Of a DNA stretch of 6,515 nt, positions 1 to 6,515 are shown piece after piece. Location of the stretch: positions 1-6,515 of the forward strand of contig JAKPUV010000061.1 of the NCBI GenBank assembly GCA_029554925.1, in the 5' to 3' direction. The position numbers and the translations under genes were made by a program. The DNA comes from Candidatus Hydrogenedentota bacterium (GTDB lineage Bacteria; Hydrogenedentota; Hydrogenedentia; Hydrogenedentales; CAITNO01). The notes beneath the pieces are model-generated. The model saw only the letters and a program-made list of their open reading frames with translations. It searched no databases and had not been told where the DNA came from. Positions within the stretch are counted from its first letter, which is position 1. The number at the start of each line of letters is the position of its first letter.

Positions 1-1
1 C

Positions 2-1675
2 GTGGGGTGGACGCCCCGCCGCGTGCGGCGGCTGTTCCTGGCGGAGGCGGGGGTCGCGGCGGCCGTTGGCGCGGCGGCGGGCGCGGTCGCGGGCGGCGGC
101 TACGCCTGGGCGCTGCTGGAGGGGCTCCGGCGCTTCTGGCCCGGCGCGGTGGCGGACACGCCGGTCCGCTTCCACCTCTCCGCGCCGCCGATGATTGCGG
201 GCGCGGGAATCGCCCTGCTCTGCGCCCTGGCCGCCGTTTGGTTTGCGTTGCGGCGCGCGTCAAAGCGCGACGTGCGCGCCCTCCTCGCGGGCGCGCCCCC
301 CGACGGCGCGGCGGACCGAATGCGCGGCGGGCGCGCGGTGAGGATTGTTGCGTGGGCGGGCACCGCCCTCGCCCTGGGCGCGGCGTCGGCCCTGGTCACC
401 CTGCGCCCCGAGAACCCCTCGGGCCTGTTCTTCGGCGTCGGCTTTCTGATGCTCGCGGCGCTGCTGGCGCACTACGCCGGTTGGCTCGCGCGGCGCGCCC
501 GGCATTCTGCCGGGGACCTTCCCGGAGGACGGCGCCTGGCGGCGGCCCAGCTCGCGCGGCGCGGCGGGCGCAGCCTCGCCGTGGCCGCCATGACCGCCGC
601 CGGATGCTTCCTCGTGCTGTCCACGGCGGCCATGCGCGCCAACCTCGCGCTCCACGCCGGGGAGCGCGCCTCCGGCACCGGCGGCTTCGCCGTCTTCGCC
701 GAGACCACCCTGCCCGCGCGCGGCGGCGCGGCGGCGGCCTTCGGCCTGCCGGAGGACGCCGTGGTGCCCCTGCGCGCGCGCGACGGCGAGGAGGCGGGCT
801 GCCTCAACCTCAACCGCGCCCAGTCCCCGCGGCTGGCGGGGGTGAACCCCGCGCGGCTCGCGGCGAAGGGCGCCTTCGCCCCGCCCGGGGCGGCGGAGGC
901 GCTGTGGGGGCTGCTGGAGACGCCCCTGCCCGGCGGCGTGATCCCCGCGCTGGTCGGCGACTCCGACACGGCGATGTGGGGCCTCCAGGCAACGACGGAC
1001 CCCGTGACGGGCACGGAGCTGGAGTATCTCACCGAGGGCGGCGAGAAGGTCCGTGTGCGGCTCGTGGGGCGGCTGCCCATGCGCCTGTCCGTGTTCCAGG
1101 GGATGCTGCTCGTGTCCGAGCGCGACTTCACGCGGCTGTACCCCGGCGAGGCGGGGCACCGCATGTTCCTGCTGGAGGCCGAAAACGGCGGCGCGGCGGC
1201 CCTTGCCGCGCGGCTCAACCGCGAGCAGGCCCGCCTCGGCATGGAGGCCGTGCCCGCCCTCGACCGCCTGCGCGCCTTCTACGCCGTCGAGACCGCCTAC
1301 CTGTCCCTGTTCCTCGTGCTGGGTGGGCTGGGCATGGCCCTCGGCGCGGGCGGCGCGGGCGTCGTCATCCTCCGCAACCTCTACGAGCGCCGCGCCGAAC
1401 TCGCCCTCTTCCACGCCCTCGGCTACCCGCCCGCCCTCGTGCGGCGCATGCTCCTCGCCGAGAGCGCCCTCCTCGTTTCTGCGGGGGTCCTGATCGGCGC
1501 CGCCGCGGCGGCGGTGGCCGTCGCCCCCCTCGTGCTCCTCTCCGCCACCGGCGCGTCCCCGGCGGCCCTCGCCGCCGTGCTGTGCGCGATCCTCGCCGCC
1601 TACCTCCTCGCCGTGCCGCCCGCCGTCGGCGCGGGCCTGAGACGCGTCACCCCGGCGGCCCTCCGCGCGGAGTAG
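2..1675 (+). CDS. ABC transporter permease, FtsX/MacB-like, 5'-truncated
   Basis: This is the C-terminal 557 residues of a membrane permease; the frame is open to the window edge, so the GTG at base 2 is probably an internal valine. Hydrophobic segments lie near fragment residues 14-38, 62-83, 114-133, 140-160, 190-212, 434-456, 485-512 and 518-545. Residues 213-430 form a large hydrophilic domain expected outside the membrane, with a CLNLNR motif at 267-272. A cytoplasmic-coupling-type stretch (YERRAELALFHALGYPPALV, 461-480) and the ending RRVTPAALRAE fit the FtsX family. Residues 1-18 (GWTPRRVRRLFLAE) resemble 473-488 (LGYPPALVRRMLLAES), so the protein carries two FtsX cores, the first cut by the window edge. 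Such permeases work with a separate ATPase in lipoprotein, lipid or peptide export; the substrate cannot be told here. The partner ATPase is probably upstream, outside the window. The gene is convergent with its right neighbour. Confidence 0.85.
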   Translation: MGWTPRRVRRLFLAEAGVAAAVGAAAGAVAGGGYAWALLEGLRRFWPGAVADTPVRFHLSAPPMIAGAGIALLCALAAVWFALRRASKRDVRALLAGAPPDGAADRMRGGRAVRIVAWAGTALALGAASALVTLRPENPSGLFFGVGFLMLAALLAHYAGWLARRARHSAGDLPGGRRLAAAQLARRGGRSLAVAAMTAAGCFLVLSTAAMRANLALHAGERASGTGGFAVFAETTLPARGGAAAAFGLPEDAVVPLRARDGEEAGCLNLNRAQSPRLAGVNPARLAAKGAFAPPGAAEALWGLLETPLPGGVIPALVGDSDTAMWGLQATTDPVTGTELEYLTEGGEKVRVRLVGRLPMRLSVFQGMLLVSERDFTRLYPGEAGHRMFLLEAENGGAAALAARLNREQARLGMEAVPALDRLRAFYAVETAYLSLFLVLGGLGMALGAGGAGVVILRNLYERRAELALFHALGYPPALVRRMLLAESALLVSAGVLIGAAAAAVAVAPLVLLSATGASPAALAAVLCAILAAYLLAVPPAVGAGLRRVTPAALRAE

Positions 1676-1686
1676 GGCGGGGGAAG

Positions 1687-1787
1687 AATGGACGAGATGG
1701 ACTTTATGGACGCAATGGACGAAGAAGATTGAGAGGGCGGCGCGGGCAAACTTGGCGCGGTCGCCCGCTCAGTCCATGTCGTCCATT
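1687..1787. repeat. ATGGAC 9-base-period repeat with flanking inverted copy between convergent genes
   Basis: Four ATGGAC units start at 1688, 1697, 1706 and 1715, exactly nine bases apart with variable triplets between them. The segment 1687-1703 (AATGGACGAGATGGACT) is repeated in inverted orientation at 1771-1787 with one mismatch, which would fold as a 17-position stem. A second GC-rich stem sits inside (GCGGGC 1742-1747 with GCCCGC 1763-1768). The element fills most of the gap between two genes that end facing each other. It could be a small dispersed intergenic repeat or a transcript-end structure. No T-run follows either arm, so a classical intrinsic terminator is unlikely. Confidence 0.6.
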
Positions 1788-1799
1788 GCCCGGAGCCTG

Positions 1800-3158
1800 T
1801 TACTCGCCCGCAGGCTGGAACCCCGCGCCGGCGGCGGCGTCGCGCAGGGCCTTCACGATGCGCTCCTCGATGCTTTCGTCCCATTTGGCGGCCCAGCCGT
1901 AGATGAACTGGGAGGACTCGCCCTCGTAGCCGCCCTCGCGGACGATGGCGGCGGTGGGCACGTAGCTCACCTGGTCGTAGCAGTAGCCGAGGACGAAGGC
2001 GTCGTTGCCGAGGAGGGCCTTGGCGTGGACGGCGTAGTCCACCACGACCTCGCCGGTGAGGGCGACCAGGGGCAGGCCGCCGAGATTCCAGCAGTGGACG
2101 GGGTAGTCGTAGGCGGTCTTGAGCGCGCCGAGGGTGTCGAGGTCGCGCAGCAGGGTCAGGGCGGCCTCCTTCATGTAGCCCGAGGCGGTGGCGGCAATCT
2201 GCTCCAGCTCGGCGCGGGTCTTCGGCGTCTGGGTGGTGATTTTTGCCATGCTGAGGGCGGTGGCGAGTTTCGCCGGAAGGGGGCGCAGGCCGCCCGCCAG
2301 GGCGGCGTCCACGGCGGCGCCCAGCTCGCGCCCGTACTGCCGCGCGAGGGCGGCCTTCCTGCGGGGCAGCGGGTTCTGGTTCGCGCCGCAGCCCTGGAAA
2401 AACATCGCGACGGCCCCGGGGTGCGACTCCTCCACGGCGAGCTGGGCGAAGCCCGCGTAGTCGCCGCACCACTGGAGCGTGTCCAGCGTCGTGTTGTGGC
2501 AGGCGTAGCCGAAAAGCACGGCGCGCTCGGCGCCGTCCGGCCCCGTCACGCGCAGCACGGGCACGCTGTGGTCCGACGGCCCCTTCAGCTCGAAGACGGC
2601 GGTGATCTCCGCCTCCTTGTTGTTGCGGCGGTTCACGGCGAAGCGCGTGACGCCCGCGCCCGCCTCCAGCCGCGCGGGGGCCAGCGCCGCCAGCGCCTGA
2701 AGCCCCGCCGCCACCGTCTTCTCCTCCAGCGACTCGGTGTAGGCGCGGATCTTCGCGCGCTCCGCGTCGTCCAGGGGGTAGATGCACATCAGCGACCCGT
2801 CCACCACGGGCCCCGAATGCGTGTGCGAGCTGTTCAGGATCACCTGGTCCGGCCGCAGGCCCGCCTCCTTCTCAAAACGCGCCAGCAGGCGGTCCGACAC
2901 GGCCTTCGGGTAGCCGAGGATGTCGCTGGTGACCAGGAGCGCGCGGTTCCCGGCGGCGTCCTCCAGCGCGAGGGCCTTCACCCAGAGCGGGTGGATCGTG
3001 CCATTGGCCGGCTCCGTGCGCGCGGCGTAACCCGCCATCCAGAGGGGGCCCGACGGCGTGATGTCCACCGCCGCGACCCCGGCCTTCCATTCCGGGGCGG
3101 CGTCCGCCGCCGAAACCGTCACACACAGCGCCGAGAGCAGCATTCCGCAGAGCAGCAT
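1800..3158 (-). CDS. neutral/alkaline ceramidase-family protein, probably exported
   Basis: A 452-residue protein of the neutral/alkaline non-lysosomal ceramidase N-terminal domain family, whose founding members are zinc amidases that cleave ceramide. Visible motifs are VAAVDITP (28-35), NSSHTHSGP (109-117), GYACHNTT (218-225), GCGANQNP (256-263), TGEVVVDY (368-375) and SYVP (398-401). By analogy with the Pseudomonas enzyme, one His of the HTH motif, His221, Glu370 and Tyr399 are the likely zinc ligands. The ceramidase nucleophile motif GDVSPN is not seen; the corresponding stretch appears to be GANQNP, so ceramide hydrolysis is doubtful. It is shorter than classical ceramidases and seems to lack their C-terminal domain. 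The start at 3158 is chosen because AGGAG lies 9 bases upstream and the first 18 or so residues (MLLCGMLLSALCVTVSA) look like a signal peptide, although without a basic N-region. The frame stays open upstream to an ATG at 3239, but that extension is Gly/Pro-rich and overlaps the candidate promoter. Confidence 0.85.
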   Translation of the reverse strand: MLLCGMLLSALCVTVSAADAAPEWKAGVAAVDITPSGPLWMAGYAARTEPANGTIHPLWVKALALEDAAGNRALLVTSDILGYPKAVSDRLLARFEKEAGLRPDQVILNSSHTHSGPVVDGSLMCIYPLDDAERAKIRAYTESLEEKTVAAGLQALAALAPARLEAGAGVTRFAVNRRNNKEAEITAVFELKGPSDHSVPVLRVTGPDGAERAVLFGYACHNTTLDTLQWCGDYAGFAQLAVEESHPGAVAMFFQGCGANQNPLPRRKAALARQYGRELGAAVDAALAGGLRPLPAKLATALSMAKITTQTPKTRAELEQIAATASGYMKEAALTLLRDLDTLGALKTAYDYPVHCWNLGGLPLVALTGEVVVDYAVHAKALLGNDAFVLGYCYDQVSYVPTAAIVREGGYEGESSQFIYGWAAKWDESIEERIVKALRDAAAGAGFQPAGE

Positions 3159-3182
3159 TTCGGGAGTCTCCTGTTTCCCCTG

Positions 3183-3211
3183 AGCATACCCCCCGGACCC
3201 CGGCGATGCAA
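3183..3211 (-). promoter_or_regulatory. candidate promoter for the ceramidase-like gene
   Basis: Read on the minus strand, TTGCAT (3211-3206) and TATGCT (3188-3183) are separated by exactly 17 bases; each matches the sigma-70 consensus at 4 of 6 positions. Transcription would begin near 3176, leaving a leader of under 20 bases that still contains the AGGAG ribosome binding site. The spacer is very GC-rich and lies in a region able to form CCCCGG/CCGGGG hairpins (3198-3203 with 3212-3217). This is inferred from position and consensus only. Confidence 0.35.
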
Positions 3212-3257
3212 CCGGGGGTTTCCCCCCGCCCGCCCCCATGAGGCCGCACGCGGCTCA

Positions 3258-3278
3258 AACGCGGCAGAATGCCGCGTT
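3258..3278. repeat. perfect 8-bp hairpin, AACGCGGC / GCCGCGTT
   Basis: AACGCGGC (3258-3265), the loop AGAAT and GCCGCGTT (3271-3278) form a perfect inverted repeat. A smaller stem-loop, GCCGC at 3243-3247 with GCGGC at 3250-3254, lies just to its left. On the plus strand the larger stem is followed by CTTGTT, too weak a T-tract for a confident terminator. Its role is unknown: it could be a protein-binding site or the remains of a terminator from an older gene arrangement. Confidence 0.45.
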
Positions 3279-3344
3279 CTTGTTCGGCCGTTCCCGCGGA
3301 TATCCTCCTTTGCCGCCCCGCCCTGTCGCGCGCCTCCCCGCTTA

Positions 3345-3357
3345 TGCCAAAATGGCA
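3345..3357. repeat. palindrome TGCCAAAATGGCA, copy 1
   Basis: This is a perfect inverted repeat, TGCCA and TGGCA around AAA. It is identical over 13 bases to the copy at 3530-3542. It lies about 93 bases upstream of the groES -35 element, in a GC-rich region where such an AT-containing palindrome stands out. It may be an operator for a regulator not identified here. Confidence 0.5.
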
Positions 3358-3449
3358 CATCCTTTGTGCGGCTTTCTTTTTGGGCCGCAGCCGCCCACCC
3401 GCTCCATTCCGTCTGGCACAACACCCCGTGAATCGTGGAGAATGGGGGC

Positions 3450-3479
3450 TTGACACGGGACGCGGGCGCGTGCTATTAT
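3450..3479 (+). promoter_or_regulatory. groESL promoter, sigma-70 type with extended -10
   Basis: A consensus -35 TTGACA (3450-3455) is followed after 18 bases by TATTAT (3474-3479), preceded by TGC, which gives an extended -10. Transcription should begin near 3486, leaving a leader of about 117 bases before groES. The -10 overlaps the left arm of the CIRCE operator, which explains how a bound repressor would block RNA polymerase. Confidence 0.8.
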
Positions 3480-3502
3480 CACTCACGACCGTCGAGTGCT
3501 AA
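3476..3502. promoter_or_regulatory. CIRCE operator (HrcA binding site)
   Basis: TTATCACTC (3476-3484), a 9-base spacer and GAGTGCTAA (3494-3502) match the CIRCE consensus TTAGCACTC-N9-GAGTGCTAA at 17 of 18 arm positions; only the fourth base of the left arm differs (T for G). CIRCE is bound by the repressor HrcA, whose activity depends on GroEL, so stress that occupies GroEL relieves repression. Here it overlaps the -10 and the expected start site, the usual arrangement for groESL operons. hrcA itself is not in the window. Confidence 0.93.
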
Positions 3503-3529
3503 CGATGGCGCGGGGCGGTCCGGGCGTTT

Positions 3530-3542
3530 TGCCAAAATGGCA
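3530..3542. repeat. palindrome TGCCAAAATGGCA, copy 2, in the groES leader
   Basis: An identical copy of the 13-base palindrome at 3345. It lies downstream of the CIRCE operator and upstream of the groES ribosome binding site, inside the predicted transcribed leader. A protein bound here could block elongation or loop DNA to the upstream copy, and in RNA it would make a small 5-bp hairpin. The function is unknown. Confidence 0.5.
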
Positions 3543-3602
3543 TCCGTCTGAATGTGTCAACACCGTATGTGCGAACCAACCAACCGAAAAGGAGCAAGCA
3601 CA

Positions 3603-3890
3603 ATGAAAGTTCGTCCCCTGGCAGACCGTATCCTGGTGAAGCGCGAAGAGCCCAGCGAGACCGTGCGCGGCGGCATCATCATCCCCGACACGGCCAAAGA
3701 GAAGCCCCAGGAGGGCAAGGTGATCGCGGTGGGCCCCGGCCGTCTTGACGACGACGGGAAGCGGGTGGCCCTCGAGGTGAAGCCGGGCGACCGGATCCTC
3801 ATGGGCAAGTACTCCGGGACCGAGGTGAAGATTGACGGCGAGGAGCACGTCATCATGCGCGAGGACGACGTTCTCGCGGTGCTCGAGTAA
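3603..3890 (+). CDS. groES: co-chaperonin GroES (Hsp10)
   Basis: A 95-residue protein of normal GroES length. It forms the heptameric lid that closes the GroEL chamber in the cytoplasm during ATP-driven protein folding. The N-terminus [14 protein letters not shown] is typical. The GroEL-binding mobile loop lies at about residues 17-32, with the hydrophobic tripeptide III (25-27) in the place of E. coli Ile-Val-Leu. [20 protein letters not shown] (62-81) and the ending DDVLAVLE are also characteristic. The ATG at 3603 is preferred over an in-frame ATG at 3552 because AAAAGGAG (3587-3594) sits 8 bases upstream and the homologous N-terminus begins there. It is the first gene of the operon, 42 bases before groEL, under the CIRCE-overlapped promoter. 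No unusual residues are seen. Confidence 0.97.
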   Translation: MKVRPLADRILVKREEPSETVRGGIIIPDTAKEKPQEGKVIAVGPGRLDDDGKRVALEVKPGDRILMGKYSGTEVKIDGEEHVIMREDDVLAVLE

Positions 3891-3929
3891 CCGGCGCCCC
3901 GAAACCGCAGACAAGAACAAGGAGACTGA

Positions 3930-5570
<1,641 letters not shown>

Positions 5571-5594
5571 GCCCCGGCACCCCCTGAAGACAAC

Positions 5595-5636
5595 GCGTCC
5601 CGGCGCTCCCCAGCGGAGCGCCGGGACGCCCCTTTT
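5595..5636 (+). terminator. intrinsic terminator of the groESL operon
   Basis: GCGTCCCGGCGCTCC (5595-5609) pairs perfectly with 5615-5629 across the 5-base loop CCAGC, giving a 15-bp GC-rich stem. CCC and a run of four T (5633-5636) follow. It begins 25 bases after the groEL stop. The T-run is short, but the stem is very strong and the position is right. It should separate the chaperonin transcript from the downstream gene. Confidence 0.88.
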
Positions 5637-5659
5637 GGCCCCCCGTCCGCGCGGCCCGG

Positions 5660-5689
5660 TTGCGCGCCCCGCGCCCGGCGTGCCATAAT
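5660..5689 (+). promoter_or_regulatory. candidate promoter of the phosphofructokinase gene
   Basis: TTGCGC (5660-5665) and CATAAT (5684-5689) are 18 bases apart. The -10 matches consensus at 5 of 6 positions and is preceded by TGC, giving an extended -10 like that of groES. The -35 is poor. It lies after the groESL terminator and would give a leader of about 75 bases. It is inferred from sequence only; TTGACG at 5700 was also considered but has no good -10 partner. Confidence 0.45.
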
Positions 5690-5771
5690 ACCGCACCCCT
5701 TGACGCCGTGTTTCACCGGCGAATTCCCGGCACTCCGAGGGGCAAACCATACAGTCCAGGAGGAGTATTCC

Positions 5772-6515
5772 ATGGCCAAGCTCGAAGGAAAAGTGCTGGT
5801 CGCCCAGGGCGGCGGCCCGACCGCGGTCATCAACCAGAGCGTGGTGGGCGCGGTGCTCGAGGCCCGCAAGTTCCCGCAGGTCACGCACGTCTACGGCGCG
5901 CTCCACGGGGTCAACGGCATCATCAACGAGAACTTTCTCGACCTGACCGAGGCCACGACGCACAACCTGGAGGCCGTCGCGGCGACCCCGTCGGCCGGGC
6001 TGCTCTCCACGCGCGACAAACCGGACGTGGAGTACTGCAAGAAGATCTTCACGACCTGCCAGGCCCACAACATCCGCTACTTCTTCTACTGCGGCGGCAA
6101 CGACAGCGCGGACACGTGCCGCATCGTGAACGAGCAGGCGCGCGAGGCGGGCTACGAGCTGCGCGTCATCCACGTGCCCAAGACCATTGACAACGACCTG
6201 AAGGTCACGGACCACTGCCCGGGCTACGGCTCCGCGGCCAAGTTCGTGGCGCAGGCCTTCGCGGGCGCCAACCTCGACAACCGCGCCATCCCCGGCGTGT
6301 ACATCGCCGTTGTCATGGGCCGCCACGCGGGCTTCCTCACCGCGGCCAGCGCCCTGGCGAAGAAGTACCCGGACGACGGCCCGCACCTCATCTACCTGCC
6401 CGAGCGCACCTTTGTGAAGGAGAAGTTCCTGGCGGACGTGAAGGCGGTGTACGAGAAGTACGGCCGCTGCGTCATCGCCGCCTCCGAGGGCATCGTGGAC
6501 GAGAACGGCACGCCC
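5772..6515 (+). CDS. 6-phosphofructokinase, pyrophosphate-dependent type, 3'-truncated
   Basis: The first 248 residues of a phosphofructokinase; the frame runs off the window. The family phosphorylates fructose 6-phosphate to fructose 1,6-bisphosphate in glycolysis, and PPi-using members do so reversibly. Motifs in order are GGGPTAVIN (13-21), GGNDS (108-112), PKTIDND (136-142, with Asp140 as the likely catalytic base), GYGSAAKFVA (151-160), MGRHAGFL (182-189, substrate binding) and ASEG (237-240). The Asp in GGNDS and the Lys in PKTIDND replace the two glycines diagnostic of ATP-dependent enzymes and point to pyrophosphate as phosphoryl donor. The start is set by AGGAGGAG (5758-5765), 6 bases upstream of the ATG. 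The gene follows the groESL terminator and probably has its own promoter. No N-terminal extension is seen. The C-terminal part and any regulatory region cannot be judged. Confidence 0.93.
   Translation, partial: MAKLEGKVLVAQGGGPTAVINQSVVGAVLEARKFPQVTHVYGALHGVNGIINENFLDLTEATTHNLEAVAATPSAGLLSTRDKPDVEYCKKIFTTCQAHNIRYFFYCGGNDSADTCRIVNEQAREAGYELRVIHVPKTIDNDLKVTDHCPGYGSAAKFVAQAFAGANLDNRAIPGVYIAVVMGRHAGFLTAASALAKKYPDDGPHLIYLPERTFVKEKFLADVKAVYEKYGRCVIAASEGIVDENGTP

Larger units (their letters stand above)
3159..3602. other. divergent intergenic region between the ceramidase-like gene and groES
   Basis: About 440 bases with no convincing gene. It holds a candidate minus-strand promoter near the left end, a cluster of GC-rich inverted repeats at 3189-3278, two copies of a 13-base palindrome (3345 and 3530), and the groES promoter with CIRCE at 3450-3502. 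Short open frames run through it on both strands, but they lack ribosome binding sites or recognisable protein sequence. No tRNA, rRNA or familiar riboswitch is apparent. Confidence 0.7.

Noticed and set aside
1688..1732. Tiny frame MDEMDFMDAMDEED preceded by GGGGGAAG
   Set aside because: It is only 14 codons and is produced by the 9-base repeat; nothing else supports translation.
3353..3368. Possible sigma-54 promoter (TGGCAC-N5-TTGT)
   Set aside because: The -12 element lacks the required GC (it reads TTGT), and a good sigma-70 promoter lies downstream; the TGGCAC is part of the repeated palindrome.
1752..3431. A 559-codon open frame on the plus strand opposite the ceramidase-like gene
   Set aside because: It is the reverse reading of a gene with recognisable catalytic motifs; the predicted protein has no recognisable domain and a low-complexity composition.
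3238..3502. Short plus-strand frames of 71 and 77 codons upstream of groES
   Set aside because: They have no ribosome binding site, show no recognisable protein sequence, and overlap the groES promoter and CIRCE.
3527..3594. Possible RNA thermometer in which UUUU of the groES leader pairs with AAAAGG at the ribosome binding site
   Set aside because: The pairing is about six base pairs with an internal mismatch across a long loop, and CIRCE already explains heat control.
5700..5727. TTGACG as an alternative -35 for the phosphofructokinase gene
   Set aside because: No acceptable -10 lies 16-18 bases downstream (GAATTCCC region).

Overview
The window is a GC-rich bacterial chromosomal segment with four protein genes: a truncated ABC-transporter permease, a neutral-ceramidase-family protein, the groES-groEL chaperonin operon, and the start of a phosphofructokinase of the pyrophosphate-dependent type. 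Nothing in it looks like a phage, transposon, CRISPR array or RNA gene. GroEL has the bacterial Gly/Met-rich tail and the operon carries a CIRCE operator, so the host is a bacterium that should encode HrcA elsewhere. High GC, a secreted ceramidase-like protein with a GCGANQNP motif, and a PPi-type phosphofructokinase together suggest a Planctomycetota/PVC-like or Hydrogenedentota-like lineage. That placement is a guess from gene content, not a demonstrated assignment.

Layout. Bases 2-1675 (+) are the C-terminal part of a two-domain FtsX-type permease whose start lies outside the window. It converges on a ceramidase-like gene (3158-1800, -). The 124-base gap between them holds a 9-base-period ATGGAC repeat and a 17-base near-perfect inverted repeat. 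The ceramidase gene diverges from groES across a roughly 440-base regulatory gap (3159-3602). This gap contains a candidate minus-strand promoter, a perfect 8-bp hairpin, two identical copies of the palindrome TGCCAAAATGGCA, and a strong groES promoter (TTGACA, 18-base spacer, extended -10 TGCTATTAT) overlapped by a CIRCE operator. groES (3603-3890) and groEL (3933-5570) follow with good ribosome binding sites and a 42-base gap, and end at a perfect 15-bp stem terminator (5595-5636). A separate candidate promoter then leads into the phosphofructokinase gene (5772 to the window edge).

How it works together. The chaperonin genes form a self-contained HrcA/CIRCE-type heat-shock operon. The glycolytic gene downstream appears to be a separate transcription unit. 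The permease and the ceramidase-like protein are envelope or export functions with no visible link to the chaperonin. No wholly new system is evident. The most unexplained signals are the duplicated 13-base palindrome around the groES promoter, the ATGGAC repeat between the convergent genes, and the apparently absent catalytic serine in the ceramidase-like protein.
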